From Rhodospirillaceae bacterium (GTDB lineage Bacteria > Pseudomonadota > Alphaproteobacteria > Rhodospirillales > Magnetovibrionaceae): a stretch of DNA of 19,449 nt. Each line of letters starts with the position of its first letter. Position 1 is the stretch's first letter. The translations under genes were made by a program, and so were the position numbers. The stretch covers positions 1-19,449 of the forward strand of contig JAOUJU010000005.1 in assembly GCA_029883045.1 (NCBI GenBank), read 5' to 3'. Shown in pieces: positions 7,775 through 15,385 of this stretch. The notes below the pieces were generated by a model. That model worked only from the letters and a program-made list of their open reading frames with translations, was not told the DNA's origin and made no database searches.

Positions 7775-9247
7775 TTAATTTGGATGCTCGCTCATTTTGG
7801 AAAGGCTGTCGTGAACCAAAAGATGTGCCCCTTCAAGGCGTTTAAGGGCGGTTTTTAGTTTTCCTAGCTGCCACGGCGAAAGCATTTGTGGATTTACCCA
7901 ACTGGAGGGGTCGAGCCCTTGTTTTATGTCTTCGATTTGCTGTCTGAGTATTATCCCTTGTATCAATTCGTGCGATTCCTTCAGGCCCATGGCATCGCTA
8001 TCATTTAGCACCTTTTCATCCTTAAGTGCGTCCAGTCTGGCGCTGGTTGAGGTTTCATCAATGGCATGCTGCAGGGACATTATGCGCGAACTGCTGATTA
8101 TTGGTAGTATGCCTTTTAGCTTTAGATCAACCCGGCCATCGGTGGTTTTAATTCGTCCAAACAGCCCTATGGGGGCTGAATAATTTGAAAATGCCGCACC
8201 CATCATAGTTAAAAAAACTACGGATGAACCAGCCGCTGCCAGCGCATTAGCACGCAGGCGATCTGCCAATTCCATATCACCAGCAACTGCGATAAAATCG
8301 AAAAAGATATCAACCATCAACAATGATTCAGGATCATTGCTTGATACCCATTTTGATATTTCTTTTTTCCACCCATCGATACTACGGCGCCATTTTTGAT
8401 TTGATGCCATGACCTCGCCCTTGCAAAAAGGTATTCCGGCATCATCCAATAGCTTGCTCATGTAAATTGCCGCATCACGGAACCATTCATCATCCATTTC
8501 AGATCCGCTATGAACCAATGCGTTATCTTGATCGGGTTTTAACATGCTTTCACCCCGACCACCCGAACCCAGCACCAATAATACGGCGGGTGCCGGTTGC
8601 GGGCCACCGCCCGATTTTTCCATATGGCTAACCGCCATTTCCCAGGCCCGACGCGTCATGTCGCCATAAACAGCACTTATCACCGAAGAAACATTCAACG
8701 CACTGATATTTTCGGCCAATAATTTTTCGGCCAACATTGGCAATTGTTTGCGCACATGGCCAAGGTCGGCGGCATTATGGGCTTCGCCCAGTTCGTCATT
8801 GATGCTTAAAATGTTTGCGGCGCGTATTTTTAAAAGCGCACGTGATGTTAACATGCCAACCGCCCGACCGGTGCTGTTAACCACAATTAAATGCCTAAGG
8901 TCGCGCCGTTCCATTCGCCCAATGGCCATAAAAACATAGGCATCATCACAAATTGAAATTACCGGTGATGACATTATATCGCCCACTGCGCCACCACCAA
9001 CATTGATAGAAAACGCCCTGACCATATCGCGTTCGGTGACTATGCCAATTGGCTTGCCATCGCCGTCAACTGTCACCAGCGAACTAACCGATAGGCGCGC
9101 CATTATCCCCGCCGCTTCAACCACCGAGGTTTTGGGGGTAACGGTTGCCAATGGGGTGTGCATAACGTCTGCCACCCTATGGCGATAGGGAAAACTGTCT
9201 ATACGGCTAAGATGGTCATTTGCCATGTGTCTTGCTCGCTTGCGCAT
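7775..9247 (-). CDS. CBS-pair plus DUF294 nucleotidyltransferase-like signalling protein
   Basis: Probable soluble regulatory protein, related in layout to the N-terminal half of GlnD-type enzymes. Two CBS repeats occupy about residues 24-145 (VADVMHTPLATV and VGDIMSSPVISI begin them); such pairs usually bind adenosine nucleotides. A putative nucleotidyltransferase domain follows. It contains GSGGRGES (227-234) and DQDNAL (239-244), the paired carboxylates of the NT fold, with a later acidic strand LMVDIFFDF (310-318) that could give the third. The C-terminal ~130 residues are helical, typical of the DUF294 substrate-binding part. In Proteobacteria this family recurs beside acetate-type sodium:solute symporters and DnaQ-like exonucleases, and both are nearby here. 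ATG 9247 lacks a good ribosome site; ATG 9226 is an alternative start. What nucleotide or protein it modifies, if any, is unknown. Confidence 0.87.
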   Translation of the reverse strand: MRKRARHMANDHLSRIDSFPYRHRVADVMHTPLATVTPKTSVVEAAGIMARLSVSSLVTVDGDGKPIGIVTERDMVRAFSINVGGGAVGDIMSSPVISICDDAYVFMAIGRMERRDLRHLIVVNSTGRAVGMLTSRALLKIRAANILSINDELGEAHNAADLGHVRKQLPMLAEKLLAENISALNVSSVISAVYGDMTRRAWEMAVSHMEKSGGGPQPAPAVLLVLGSGGRGESMLKPDQDNALVHSGSEMDDEWFRDAAIYMSKLLDDAGIPFCKGEVMASNQKWRRSIDGWKKEISKWVSSNDPESLLMVDIFFDFIAVAGDMELADRLRANALAAAGSSVVFLTMMGAAFSNYSAPIGLFGRIKTTDGRVDLKLKGILPIISSSRIMSLQHAIDETSTSARLDALKDEKVLNDSDAMGLKESHELIQGIILRQQIEDIKQGLDPSSWVNPQMLSPWQLGKLKTALKRLEGAHLLVHDSLSKMSEHPN

Positions 9248-9328
9248 ACCCCAATTAGATATCTTATCTTAAGGGTACAATTAACTGCGCCAGACAGAAA
9301 ATAAAAAATGATTTTTATTATTTACTTA

Positions 9329-9676
9329 TTATTTGCTGCCCAGATCATAGATAACCCGCGATATTTCACCTTCTAGGGGAAATGACAGCATGCCCATAAC
9401 CTCATAGCCCAATAAAAGCGGCATAAGGTAAAACCTGAACATGAAAAAGAACCAAGCTATAAAAAGCGGTACCACCGGGCGAATAAGAAATGGCGGAGTA
9501 ATTTTGGCAAAAAGATGCAAAAACGGATTGGTCAGCTTGACAAACGCCTTCATGAAGAAAAATTCGGAATTTTCAGGCAGAAAAATGTTCATCGCCGAGC
9601 GGCCGATCAAGGTCCACATTATCATGCCAAGCACATAATCAATTACTATGACCCAGATTGGGAATACTTCCGTCAC
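9329..9676 (-). CDS. Small integral membrane protein, tentatively YggT-like
   Basis: A 115-residue protein dominated by hydrophobic segments. One spans about residues 5-25 (WVIVIDYVLGMIMWTLIG) and one or two more lie in 60-100 (LFIAWFFFMFRFYLMPLLLG), separated by a proline-rich turn, TPPFLIRPVVP. The pattern of a NPF motif, then a P-rich loop, then a second membrane segment resembles YggT family proteins, but I cannot confirm membership by eye. The start is GTG at 9676, supported by GGAG nine bases upstream; a five-codon reading frame (ATG 9688) ends on that GTG as GTGA. It lies between the SSS symporter terminator and the CBS-DUF294 gene, whose start is 81 bp downstream. It could be transcribed with the CBS gene. 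Function unknown. Confidence 0.7.
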   Translation of the reverse strand: MTEVFPIWVIVIDYVLGMIMWTLIGRSAMNIFLPENSEFFFMKAFVKLTNPFLHLFAKITPPFLIRPVVPLFIAWFFFMFRFYLMPLLLGYEVMGMLSFPLEGEISRVIYDLGSK

Positions 9677-9726
9677 TTTGAATACTCCATAAAAAGCGCG
9701 CCTATTTAACGCTGAGAATTAAAAAA

Positions 9727-9752
9727 AGGGGCGGAACCGAAGCTCCGCCCCT
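9727..9752 (-). terminator. Intrinsic terminator of the DUF4212-SSS symporter operon
   Basis: AGGGGCGGA (9727-9735) pairs with TCCGCCCCT (9744-9752), a perfect 9-bp stem with an 8-base loop containing TTCG. On the minus strand the stem is followed by a run of seven T (complement of 9721-9727). It starts 16 bp after the symporter stop codon. Confidence 0.92.
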
Positions 9753-9768
9753 ATTTTAATTTAGTGAC

Positions 9769-11580
9769 TTAGTGCGTAGCAGAAAGCACTGTTTCACCGG
9801 TTGGGATACGCATTTCATCAACCATGGCCTGCGTTTCAGCATCAGGCTCCTTGGTCATTAGAGATACGACAATCATCGACACTAGGCTTACCGGCATGCC
9901 GATAATACCAAAGCGTAGATGGTCAATGCCGAACCACATGTCCATGCCACCCCAACGGATTGCATACAGATATGCCGCCCCGGAGAAGAACCCGAAGAAC
10001 ATACCAGCAAGCGCACCCGGGCGGTTAGCCCGTTTCCACCAGATGCCTAGCACCAATGGGAAGAACAAGCCGGAACAGGCAAAGTCAAACGCCCATGCCA
10101 CCGCACCCAGAATGCTGGTCAGCTTGAGACTGGCAACAAAGGCACCGGCCGCAGCAATACCAAACAGCAATATACGCGCAACAATCAGGCGTTTCTTGGT
10201 GTCAGCAGTCGGATCGATCATTTTGTAGTAAAGATCGTGCGAAAGCGCGTTAGCAATGGCCAACAATAGTCCATCAGCCGTCGACATGGCAGCAGCCATA
10301 CCACCAGCAGCAACCAGACCAGAGACCACATACGGCAGACCGGCAATTTCCGGGGTTGCCAGCACGACGATATCGCCGCGCATGAAGAACTCGTTGATCT
10401 GAAGGATGCCATCAGCATTAAGATCGACCATGGCTACCATTTTTACTTCTGACCATTTCCTGACCCATTCAAGTGCGGAAGCATCAGCAAATGATTTGCC
10501 GATAATGCCGGTTGCAAGGTTAGGGTCAAGCAATTGTAGCTTGGTGAATGTAGCCAATGCTGGTGCTGTGAAATACAGCATGAAAATGAACAGCAATGAC
10601 CATGCCACAGATTTACGCGCATCACGCACCGATGGGGTGGTGAAATAACGCATCAAAATATGCGGCAATGACGCAGTACCGGCCATCATGCAAAGCACCA
10701 ATGTAGCAAACTTCCACTTGGCCATTACCGTATCGGCAGCAACCGAGTGCAGAGTTTTCAACGCTGGAAGGCCGCCTTGCGCAGGTGCCGTAAGAACGCC
10801 AACTTGATGTAGCGTTTCAAGTTCGCTCACACGGGCAACGGCTGCACCGTATTCAAGGTGTGGAAACATGCCAAAGCCTTGTTTGTTGGACATCCATACC
10901 ACCGGAACGATGTAGGCAATAATAAGCACGATGTACTGGGCCACCTGGGTCCAGGTAACAGCGCGCATACCGCCAAGCATGGAGCAAAGCAAAATGCCCA
11001 AAAGACCAAACCACACACCAACTTCAAATGGAATTGAAAGTGCGCGGGCAGCGATGGTGCCTGTAGCGTTAATTTGCGCCGTCACATAAGTAAATGACGC
11101 AACAGCCAACACAATAACAGCCATCAAGCGGGCAAGGTTTCCGCCATAACGTGTTCCGATATAATCGGGAACCGTATAGCAGCCAAATTTGCGCAAGAAA
11201 GGCGCCATCAACGAAGCGACGAGGATATACCCGCCAGTCCAGCCAACAACAAATGCTAGGTAGCCGTGACCACCAAAGTAAATGCCGCCAGCCATGGCAA
11301 CAAATGACGCGCCTGACATCCAGTCAGCTGCAGTTGCCATACCGTTGAATACCGCTGGAACCTGACGGCCCGCAACATAATATGCATCAACTTGCATGGT
11401 GCGTGACAGCCAGCCAATGCCGGCATAGATAAAGATAGTAAATGCTACAAACAAAACGCCGATAGTTTCTGAGCTAACGCCGTACTGTTCGAGGATCGCC
11501 ATCAAGGCGATAAAGACCAAAAATCCACCTGTATAAATACCGTAGATTTTTGGCAGGTTATCGATGAAAGTACTCTTCAT
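9769..11580 (-). CDS. Sodium:solute symporter, SSS family, VC_2705-like (acetate permease ActP relative)
   Basis: Inner-membrane Na+-coupled symporter of the SLC5/SSS family, probably for acetate or another short monocarboxylate; the substrate is inferred from family. The 603 residues form about 13 hydrophobic segments. Landmarks are YYVAGRQVPAVFNGMATAADWMSGASF (66-92), QINATGTIAARAL (169-181), SLPHILMRYFTTP (304-316) and AAAMSTADGLLL (429-440), whose Ser433-Thr434 correspond to the conserved Na2-site residues of the fold. It follows the DUF4212 gene by 35 bp. This fixed pairing marks the two-gene VC_2705 subfamily, where the small protein is thought to be a partner subunit. ATG 11580 has a strong AGGAGAG site. 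The loop before the EIAGLPYVVSGLVAAGG helix holds an EF-hand-like calcium motif (386-397). The gene ends at a strong terminator (9727-9752). Confidence 0.95.
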   Translation of the reverse strand: MKSTFIDNLPKIYGIYTGGFLVFIALMAILEQYGVSSETIGVLFVAFTIFIYAGIGWLSRTMQVDAYYVAGRQVPAVFNGMATAADWMSGASFVAMAGGIYFGGHGYLAFVVGWTGGYILVASLMAPFLRKFGCYTVPDYIGTRYGGNLARLMAVIVLAVASFTYVTAQINATGTIAARALSIPFEVGVWFGLLGILLCSMLGGMRAVTWTQVAQYIVLIIAYIVPVVWMSNKQGFGMFPHLEYGAAVARVSELETLHQVGVLTAPAQGGLPALKTLHSVAADTVMAKWKFATLVLCMMAGTASLPHILMRYFTTPSVRDARKSVAWSLLFIFMLYFTAPALATFTKLQLLDPNLATGIIGKSFADASALEWVRKWSEVKMVAMVDLNADGILQINEFFMRGDIVVLATPEIAGLPYVVSGLVAAGGMAAAMSTADGLLLAIANALSHDLYYKMIDPTADTKKRLIVARILLFGIAAAGAFVASLKLTSILGAVAWAFDFACSGLFFPLVLGIWWKRANRPGALAGMFFGFFSGAAYLYAIRWGGMDMWFGIDHLRFGIIGMPVSLVSMIVVSLMTKEPDAETQAMVDEMRIPTGETVLSATH

Positions 11581-11615
11581 TGATTCTCTCCTAAATTTCT
11601 CATTCTGCCATTGGG

Positions 11616-11882
11616 TTATTCGCTTTCGGCAACACCGAATTCTTCGTCAATTTTATTCTGTGCATGAGCAAGCCAGAAAATAATTACGACGAAGGCAATA
11701 AGCGATCCTTGCGCGGCCATATAAAAGCCGAGCGGGAAACCAATGAACGTTATTGTATTGAGCTCGTTAGCAAACCAGTGAACGCCGAACGAGAAAACAA
11801 ACCAGAGAAACAATACGGTAAATGTGAGGCTTCTGGTCTTAGCCCAGTGCGCAGCACGCACTTCGGGTGTGATACCTGACAT
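11616..11882 (-). CDS. DUF4212 small subunit of sodium/substrate symporter
   Basis: An 88-residue inner-membrane protein with two transmembrane helices, roughly residues 19-41 and 47-70, and a short charged C terminus. AHWAKTRSLTFTVLFLWF and FIGFPLGFYMAAQGSLIAFV are recognisable DUF4212 (Na_symport_sm) segments. These proteins are almost always encoded immediately before a VC_2705-type SSS symporter, as here, and are regarded as its small subunit. ATG 11882 is preceded by GGGGAGAG, a strong ribosome site. It is the first gene of the two-gene transcript, so the operon promoter should lie in the 277-bp gap (11883-12159) shared with the divergent hypothetical gene at 12160. Confidence 0.93.
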   Translation of the reverse strand: MSGITPEVRAAHWAKTRSLTFTVLFLWFVFSFGVHWFANELNTITFIGFPLGFYMAAQGSLIAFVVIIFWLAHAQNKIDEEFGVAESE

Positions 11883-12058
11883 GTAAAACTCTCCCCTCTT
11901 GATTAAACAATACCCATACGAACCTACATTCGATGGGCACTAAAGTCTTCGTTACTATAACAAGTCAGCACTTTGCAGTAACCTCCACAAAATACTTTCC
12001 GGTTTACATCTTATGACAAGGGCGCAATTACTGTTAAGTTAATGCACTCCACCACACT

Positions 12059-12134
12059 ATGCTAACCGACAACTACTTTTCGAGTATGATAAGTAACTCA
12101 AAAGTATTAAAAAACTGCCATAATTGGTTAGCAT
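12059..12134. repeat. Nested inverted repeats in the divergent intergenic region
   Basis: An outer pair of perfect 9-mers, ATGCTAACC (12059-12067) and GGTTAGCAT (12126-12134), encloses an inner pair, TACTTTTCGAGT (12074-12085) and ACTCAAAAGTA (12096-12106). The inner pair is complementary except for one extra base. The two centres differ by about 6 bp. The region sits just upstream of the gene at 12160 and about 180 bp from the DUF4212 start. It could be an operator pair, or a structured leader for the plus-strand gene. The rest of the 11883-12159 gap shows nothing else I can name. Confidence 0.55.
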
Positions 12135-12159
12135 CAATATTTAGGGAAATCAATTTATA

Positions 12160-12843
12160 ATGATTCAAAAGTTAACTAAAATAGGGATTGAGCTAAAGGA
12201 AGCCTTAAAAGAGGCTGTTTTTTTTATCTCTTTAGCGCTGAGGGCTTTAAAGTTTTGGCGCAAGGATCCGCCCGTTTTAAGCGTTACCGATTTGGCCCGA
12301 TTCGCAGATACCCGGGCCAAGTTTGCCACCCAAACAACGCTTTTTGGATATATTAAAACCCGCGCCGGAACCAGATACACAGTTTTGTTTGCAGATGAAA
12401 AATATGCCCAATCAATAAACATAGCCAAGTGGGAAATATACCTGGTTTCCCTTTCCGATATCTCTGTTTTTGTTAGTGCGGTTGTAGGCGGCGCCAATAA
12501 TGCCAGCAATGATGAAATGTCCCAATTGGCAACACACATTTTTAATAACGTACTAGATAACGAAGAAATCCCAAAAGAGCGGCCCCAAGGGTTTGACGAT
12601 GTCAGAAAATTGTTCAGCACGCGCGTTGGTACAACAGTATGGAATGAATGCGCCAAAGGTGAAAATGCATTTCAACCAAGTCTTGCAGCATTAGTTGAAT
12701 GGGCACCAATTGCCGATGAATTAAAAGCGTTGGACGAGGAAATAGTAAAAAATTCCATGCGTTTCAAATGGAAAAAAGTTCGCGATGACCTGAGCCAGTT
12801 ACTTGATACAGAAATGGTAATGGCAGATTGGCGTAAGCATTAA
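12160..12843 (+). CDS. Conserved hypothetical protein, function unknown
   Basis: A 227-residue protein that I recognise only as resembling uncharacterised alphaproteobacterial proteins. Residues ~17-34 (LKEAVFFISLALRALKFW) form one moderately hydrophobic helix that might touch the membrane. There is no cleavable signal peptide. The central part has a recognisable conserved look (FATQTTLFGYIKTRAGTRY, then SINIAKWEIYLVSLSD) but no catalytic motif I can assign. The C-terminal third is highly charged and probably helical. ATG 12160 is the only reasonable start; the nearest purine-rich site, AGGGA, is rather far (about 13 nt). The gene is convergent with the exonuclease gene, their stops being 9 bp apart with no obvious terminator between, and divergent from the DUF4212 operon. 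Codon use matches its neighbours, so it does not look recently acquired. Confidence 0.75.
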   Translation: MIQKLTKIGIELKEALKEAVFFISLALRALKFWRKDPPVLSVTDLARFADTRAKFATQTTLFGYIKTRAGTRYTVLFADEKYAQSINIAKWEIYLVSLSDISVFVSAVVGGANNASNDEMSQLATHIFNNVLDNEEIPKERPQGFDDVRKLFSTRVGTTVWNECAKGENAFQPSLAALVEWAPIADELKALDEEIVKNSMRFKWKKVRDDLSQLLDTEMVMADWRKH

Positions 12844-12852
12844 CGCGCAACC

Positions 12853-13761
12853 TTAAAATTTTTCCTTTAACTTGCGCACGTGCTCTATTTTAGCTGATGC
12901 TTCAACCACTCGACGTAGCGAAGTAATACCCCGGGCCTCTAATCGAAAAATCATTTTATTTAATAATTTTGCAGTTGCCACCGCATCACCCAGTGCAGTG
13001 TGGCGACCTTCAATCGTTATACCCATTTGTTTGGCAATACCGTCAAGGGAATGGTTGTGGGATTCGTGATCAAGAAACACCGAAATAAGCAGCGTATCTA
13101 AAACCAGGTTAGGGAAAATTATCCCGGTTTTTTCTTCTTTAAGTTTAAGAAATTTCATATCAAACGCTGCATTGTGTGCCACCAATATTGCATCACCAAC
13201 GTATTCCTTGAACGACGGAAGAACGCTTTCAATATGGTCTTCTTTAGCTACCATGTCGTCGGTAATTCCGTGATATTGGATTGATTGCTTTGGTATGGCC
13301 ATACCGGGGTTTACCAAACGGTAAAATGCACCGGCCTCGTCAATTTCGCCGTTTGAAATTCGTACCGCGCCAATGGAAATAATTTCATCACCAGTGGATG
13401 GGCTAAGCCCGGTGGTTTCGGTATCAAAAACCACATAGGTTAATTCTTTTAATTCTTTGCCGCCCATTTCATCCCAATGCATGGGTTGGTTCAAATCTTG
13501 GAAGTCATAAAATTCAGGCCGTGCTGGAAGACTGCGATGGTCATGAAGCCTTGCTGCTAGCATGCGATCTGTCCACAGCCATACAATAACGCCACAAACC
13601 AAAACAACCGCACTTAATGCCCAAATTACATACACCGATGCATATAAAGAAAAAAACAGGACAATTCCCATGCCTAAAATGAACACGCTCAGTATTGCCA
13701 TAAATGCCATACTAACTATTGTGCGGACGCTCATTTCCTTGAAGTGCGCTATATGATCCAT
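12853..13761 (-). CDS. Membrane-anchored DnaQ-like 3'-5' exonuclease
   Basis: DEDDh-family exonuclease related to the epsilon subunit of DNA polymerase III, here fixed to the inner membrane. Two hydrophobic segments lie at about residues 12-38 and 41-63. The nuclease domain spans 107-275 with all motifs intact: Exo I VVFDTETTG (Asp113, Glu115), Exo II HNAAFDMKFL (Asp201) and Exo III HTALGDA (His254, Asp259). I chose ATG 13761, which has AAGGGT upstream, over TTG 13809; this gives 302 residues. Proteins of this kind recur next to CBS-DUF294 proteins and acetate-type symporters in Proteobacteria; here one unrelated gene and the symporter operon separate them. It follows the [2Fe-2S] ferredoxin gene by 65 bp. 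It is probably not the replicative proofreading subunit, because of the membrane anchor. The real substrate (DNA, RNA or oligonucleotide) is unknown. Confidence 0.9.
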   Translation of the reverse strand: MDHIAHFKEMSVRTIVSMAFMAILSVFILGMGIVLFFSLYASVYVIWALSAVVLVCGVIVWLWTDRMLAARLHDHRSLPARPEFYDFQDLNQPMHWDEMGGKELKELTYVVFDTETTGLSPSTGDEIISIGAVRISNGEIDEAGAFYRLVNPGMAIPKQSIQYHGITDDMVAKEDHIESVLPSFKEYVGDAILVAHNAAFDMKFLKLKEEKTGIIFPNLVLDTLLISVFLDHESHNHSLDGIAKQMGITIEGRHTALGDAVATAKLLNKMIFRLEARGITSLRRVVEASAKIEHVRKLKEKF

Positions 13762-13826
13762 GCCACCGACCCTTAAAAACAGCCATCCTGAGGGACTTTT
13801 TATATACAATTATATATAATATTGCC

Positions 13827-14120
13827 CTACTTGTTGCCTGCAGCCAACACCGCATCCAAAATTGATGGCAAATCATCAATGCTGACCGAATTTATTATTT
13901 CATGTCCGGCGATGCGCACATTGGGGCCGTTTTCGCACCGACCAAGGCAGACTATTTGCTCAACCACAATGTCATCTGATCTTTCTTTTGCAAGTGCGTT
14001 TAGTTGCTTAAAAATATCCTTTGATCCACGTGCCGCACACGATGAATGCACACCACTGCGAAAATTGGTGCAAACAAAGATTTTGGGCAATTCTAATTGG
14101 ATCGGTTTAATGCTGCTCAT
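13827..14120 (-). CDS. Thioredoxin-like [2Fe-2S] ferredoxin domain protein
   Basis: A 97-residue cytoplasmic protein with the cysteine layout of thioredoxin-fold [2Fe-2S] ferredoxins: Cys17 and Cys28 (C-x10-C) in the first half and Cys58-x3-Cys62 (CLGRC) in the second. The sequence around them, FVCTNFRSGVHSSCAARGS and VCLGRCENGPNVRI, is typical of this family, whose members carry electrons in mostly undefined pathways. I chose ATG 14120 for a compact N terminus. The TTG at 14141 would add seven residues, and neither start has a clear ribosome site. It lies 60 bp after the response-regulator-like gene and 65 bp before the exonuclease, all on the same strand, so the three may be co-transcribed. 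No obvious redox partner is encoded nearby except the cytochrome c at 15474, which is separately transcribed. Confidence 0.87.
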   Translation of the reverse strand: MSSIKPIQLELPKIFVCTNFRSGVHSSCAARGSKDIFKQLNALAKERSDDIVVEQIVCLGRCENGPNVRIAGHEIINSVSIDDLPSILDAVLAAGNK

Positions 14121-14180
14121 ACTTAAAACATGGTCCAGCAATGGGTTAAATTCAAGAAAATCAGGATTTTCAAATTATTT

Positions 14181-15260
14181 TTATACAATCAGCCCGCCAT
14201 ATTGACCCGTATGGTAGCCTTCGTGTCTGGGGTTAATTTGCCCAAGCTTTTTTTCCATTTGCATCAGCGATACCTCTAGCGCATTGGCCACATCACCGCC
14301 GCGTCCGGCGGCATGCGCATTAACCACCGCTTCTAGGCCCTGAATAGAAGTTTCCGCCACATCAAGCACTTGTTTAGTGTTTCCTTGGGTTCCTTCAAAC
14401 GCCGCCTTAAGGGTGCGGGCAAAAGCTGAAATCAAAGGATAATTCATTGCTTCGCCTTCGCGTATCATGCGTACAGCATTTCCATGTAAAAGCGACATTG
14501 CCCGTACACGGTGGCTTTCACCGCGAACTATTATGCCCAATGCAATGCGCATTGCGGCGATATCGTTTTTTATCCAATCGGCATAATCTTCGCTCCACTT
14601 TTGTAAAAGTGTGTGCGCCCAGTTAAGAGCCGTATAATCAATTTGTTCGCGCGGAGTGCCATCCATTATTTGGGCCATATAATTAGGCAGGTTAAACCCG
14701 CCAAGCTGTGGATGGGTTCCTTGGCCTAAGTCTTCGTTGGTAATGTCACGCATGTGGCGGCGTTCGGATAACGTAACATCACTGCTTCGTCGCCTGCGTG
14801 TGGGGCCAAAGTATGACGGGGTTTTAACGAATACAGGGTTTGCCGTTATAATGTTTGTAATATGGGTTTTAAGTTTAGCCATAGTAAATGGTTTTGTCAT
14901 AGCGCCGTTTACACCAGCCGAGCGGGAAAGCTCTACCTTTTCTGCATCAAGATTACCGCTTACAAATCCCATGCGCAAAAACCTGTTAGGTGAATTTTTG
15001 CTCATTCTTATCCAGTGCGCCAAAATCAACCCGCCAACTGGATCCATGCCCCATTCGCTTAATACAATATCAACCGGCGGGGTTGATCCGTTCATCGGTG
15101 AATCAACAGATTGCAAAAGATGTGACATAGCCATCGCCCCATTGCTGACTGAGCGAACATAGCCAAAACCAATTTCATTTAGCGCTGAGGTCAATATGGT
15201 TCTTGACGATGCATTATCGTCTACCACCAATATAGAGCAGTGCTTAATTCCGTTTTCCAT
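14181..15260 (-). CDS. Response-regulator-like protein with atypical receiver domain
   Basis: A 359-residue protein with an N-terminal receiver fold (about 8-140). It keeps the acidic pair Asp14-Asp15 (LVVDDN), the switch Ser101 (GFVSG) and Lys123 (MTKPF). The position that should hold the phosphorylated Asp is Glu69, in VLSEWGM, codon GAA at 15054-15056. The C-terminal ~200 residues are mostly helical, with no DNA-binding, GGDEF or kinase motif that I can see. A basic linker (GPTRRRRSS, 152-160) separates the halves. ATG 15260 opens the gene. It heads a minus-strand series with the ferredoxin and exonuclease genes, and no histidine kinase is encoded in the window. With Glu at the acceptor site, the domain may be locked active or work without phosphorylation. 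The output role is unknown. Confidence 0.88.
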   Translation of the reverse strand: MENGIKHCSILVVDDNASSRTILTSALNEIGFGYVRSVSNGAMAMSHLLQSVDSPMNGSTPPVDIVLSEWGMDPVGGLILAHWIRMSKNSPNRFLRMGFVSGNLDAEKVELSRSAGVNGAMTKPFTMAKLKTHITNIITANPVFVKTPSYFGPTRRRRSSDVTLSERRHMRDITNEDLGQGTHPQLGGFNLPNYMAQIMDGTPREQIDYTALNWAHTLLQKWSEDYADWIKNDIAAMRIALGIIVRGESHRVRAMSLLHGNAVRMIREGEAMNYPLISAFARTLKAAFEGTQGNTKQVLDVAETSIQGLEAVVNAHAAGRGGDVANALEVSLMQMEKKLGQINPRHEGYHTGQYGGLIV

Positions 15261-15385
15261 GCTTTGTCATCGGCCTTATTTGTTTTTGGCCGTAAGTTTC
15301 GCACCCCGGACGCACGACCTTTAGGTTAAATTATGGCCGAATTTTCCTAACTTTTTATAAACCCGAAACTACAATTTAGCGCTGG

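Noticed and set aside
9676..9690. Five-codon reading frame ATG GAG TAT TCA AAG TGA overlapping the GTG start of the small membrane protein
   Set aside because: Its ATGGAG also serves as the ribosome site for the GTG start, so the mini-frame is probably incidental.
12165..12656. A 163-codon minus-strand open frame
   Set aside because: It overlaps almost the whole plus-strand gene 12160-12843, whose translation looks like a real conserved protein; the antisense product does not.
14737..15162. A 141-codon plus-strand open frame
   Set aside because: It is antisense to the receiver domain of the response-regulator-like gene; no ribosome site and no recognisable protein.
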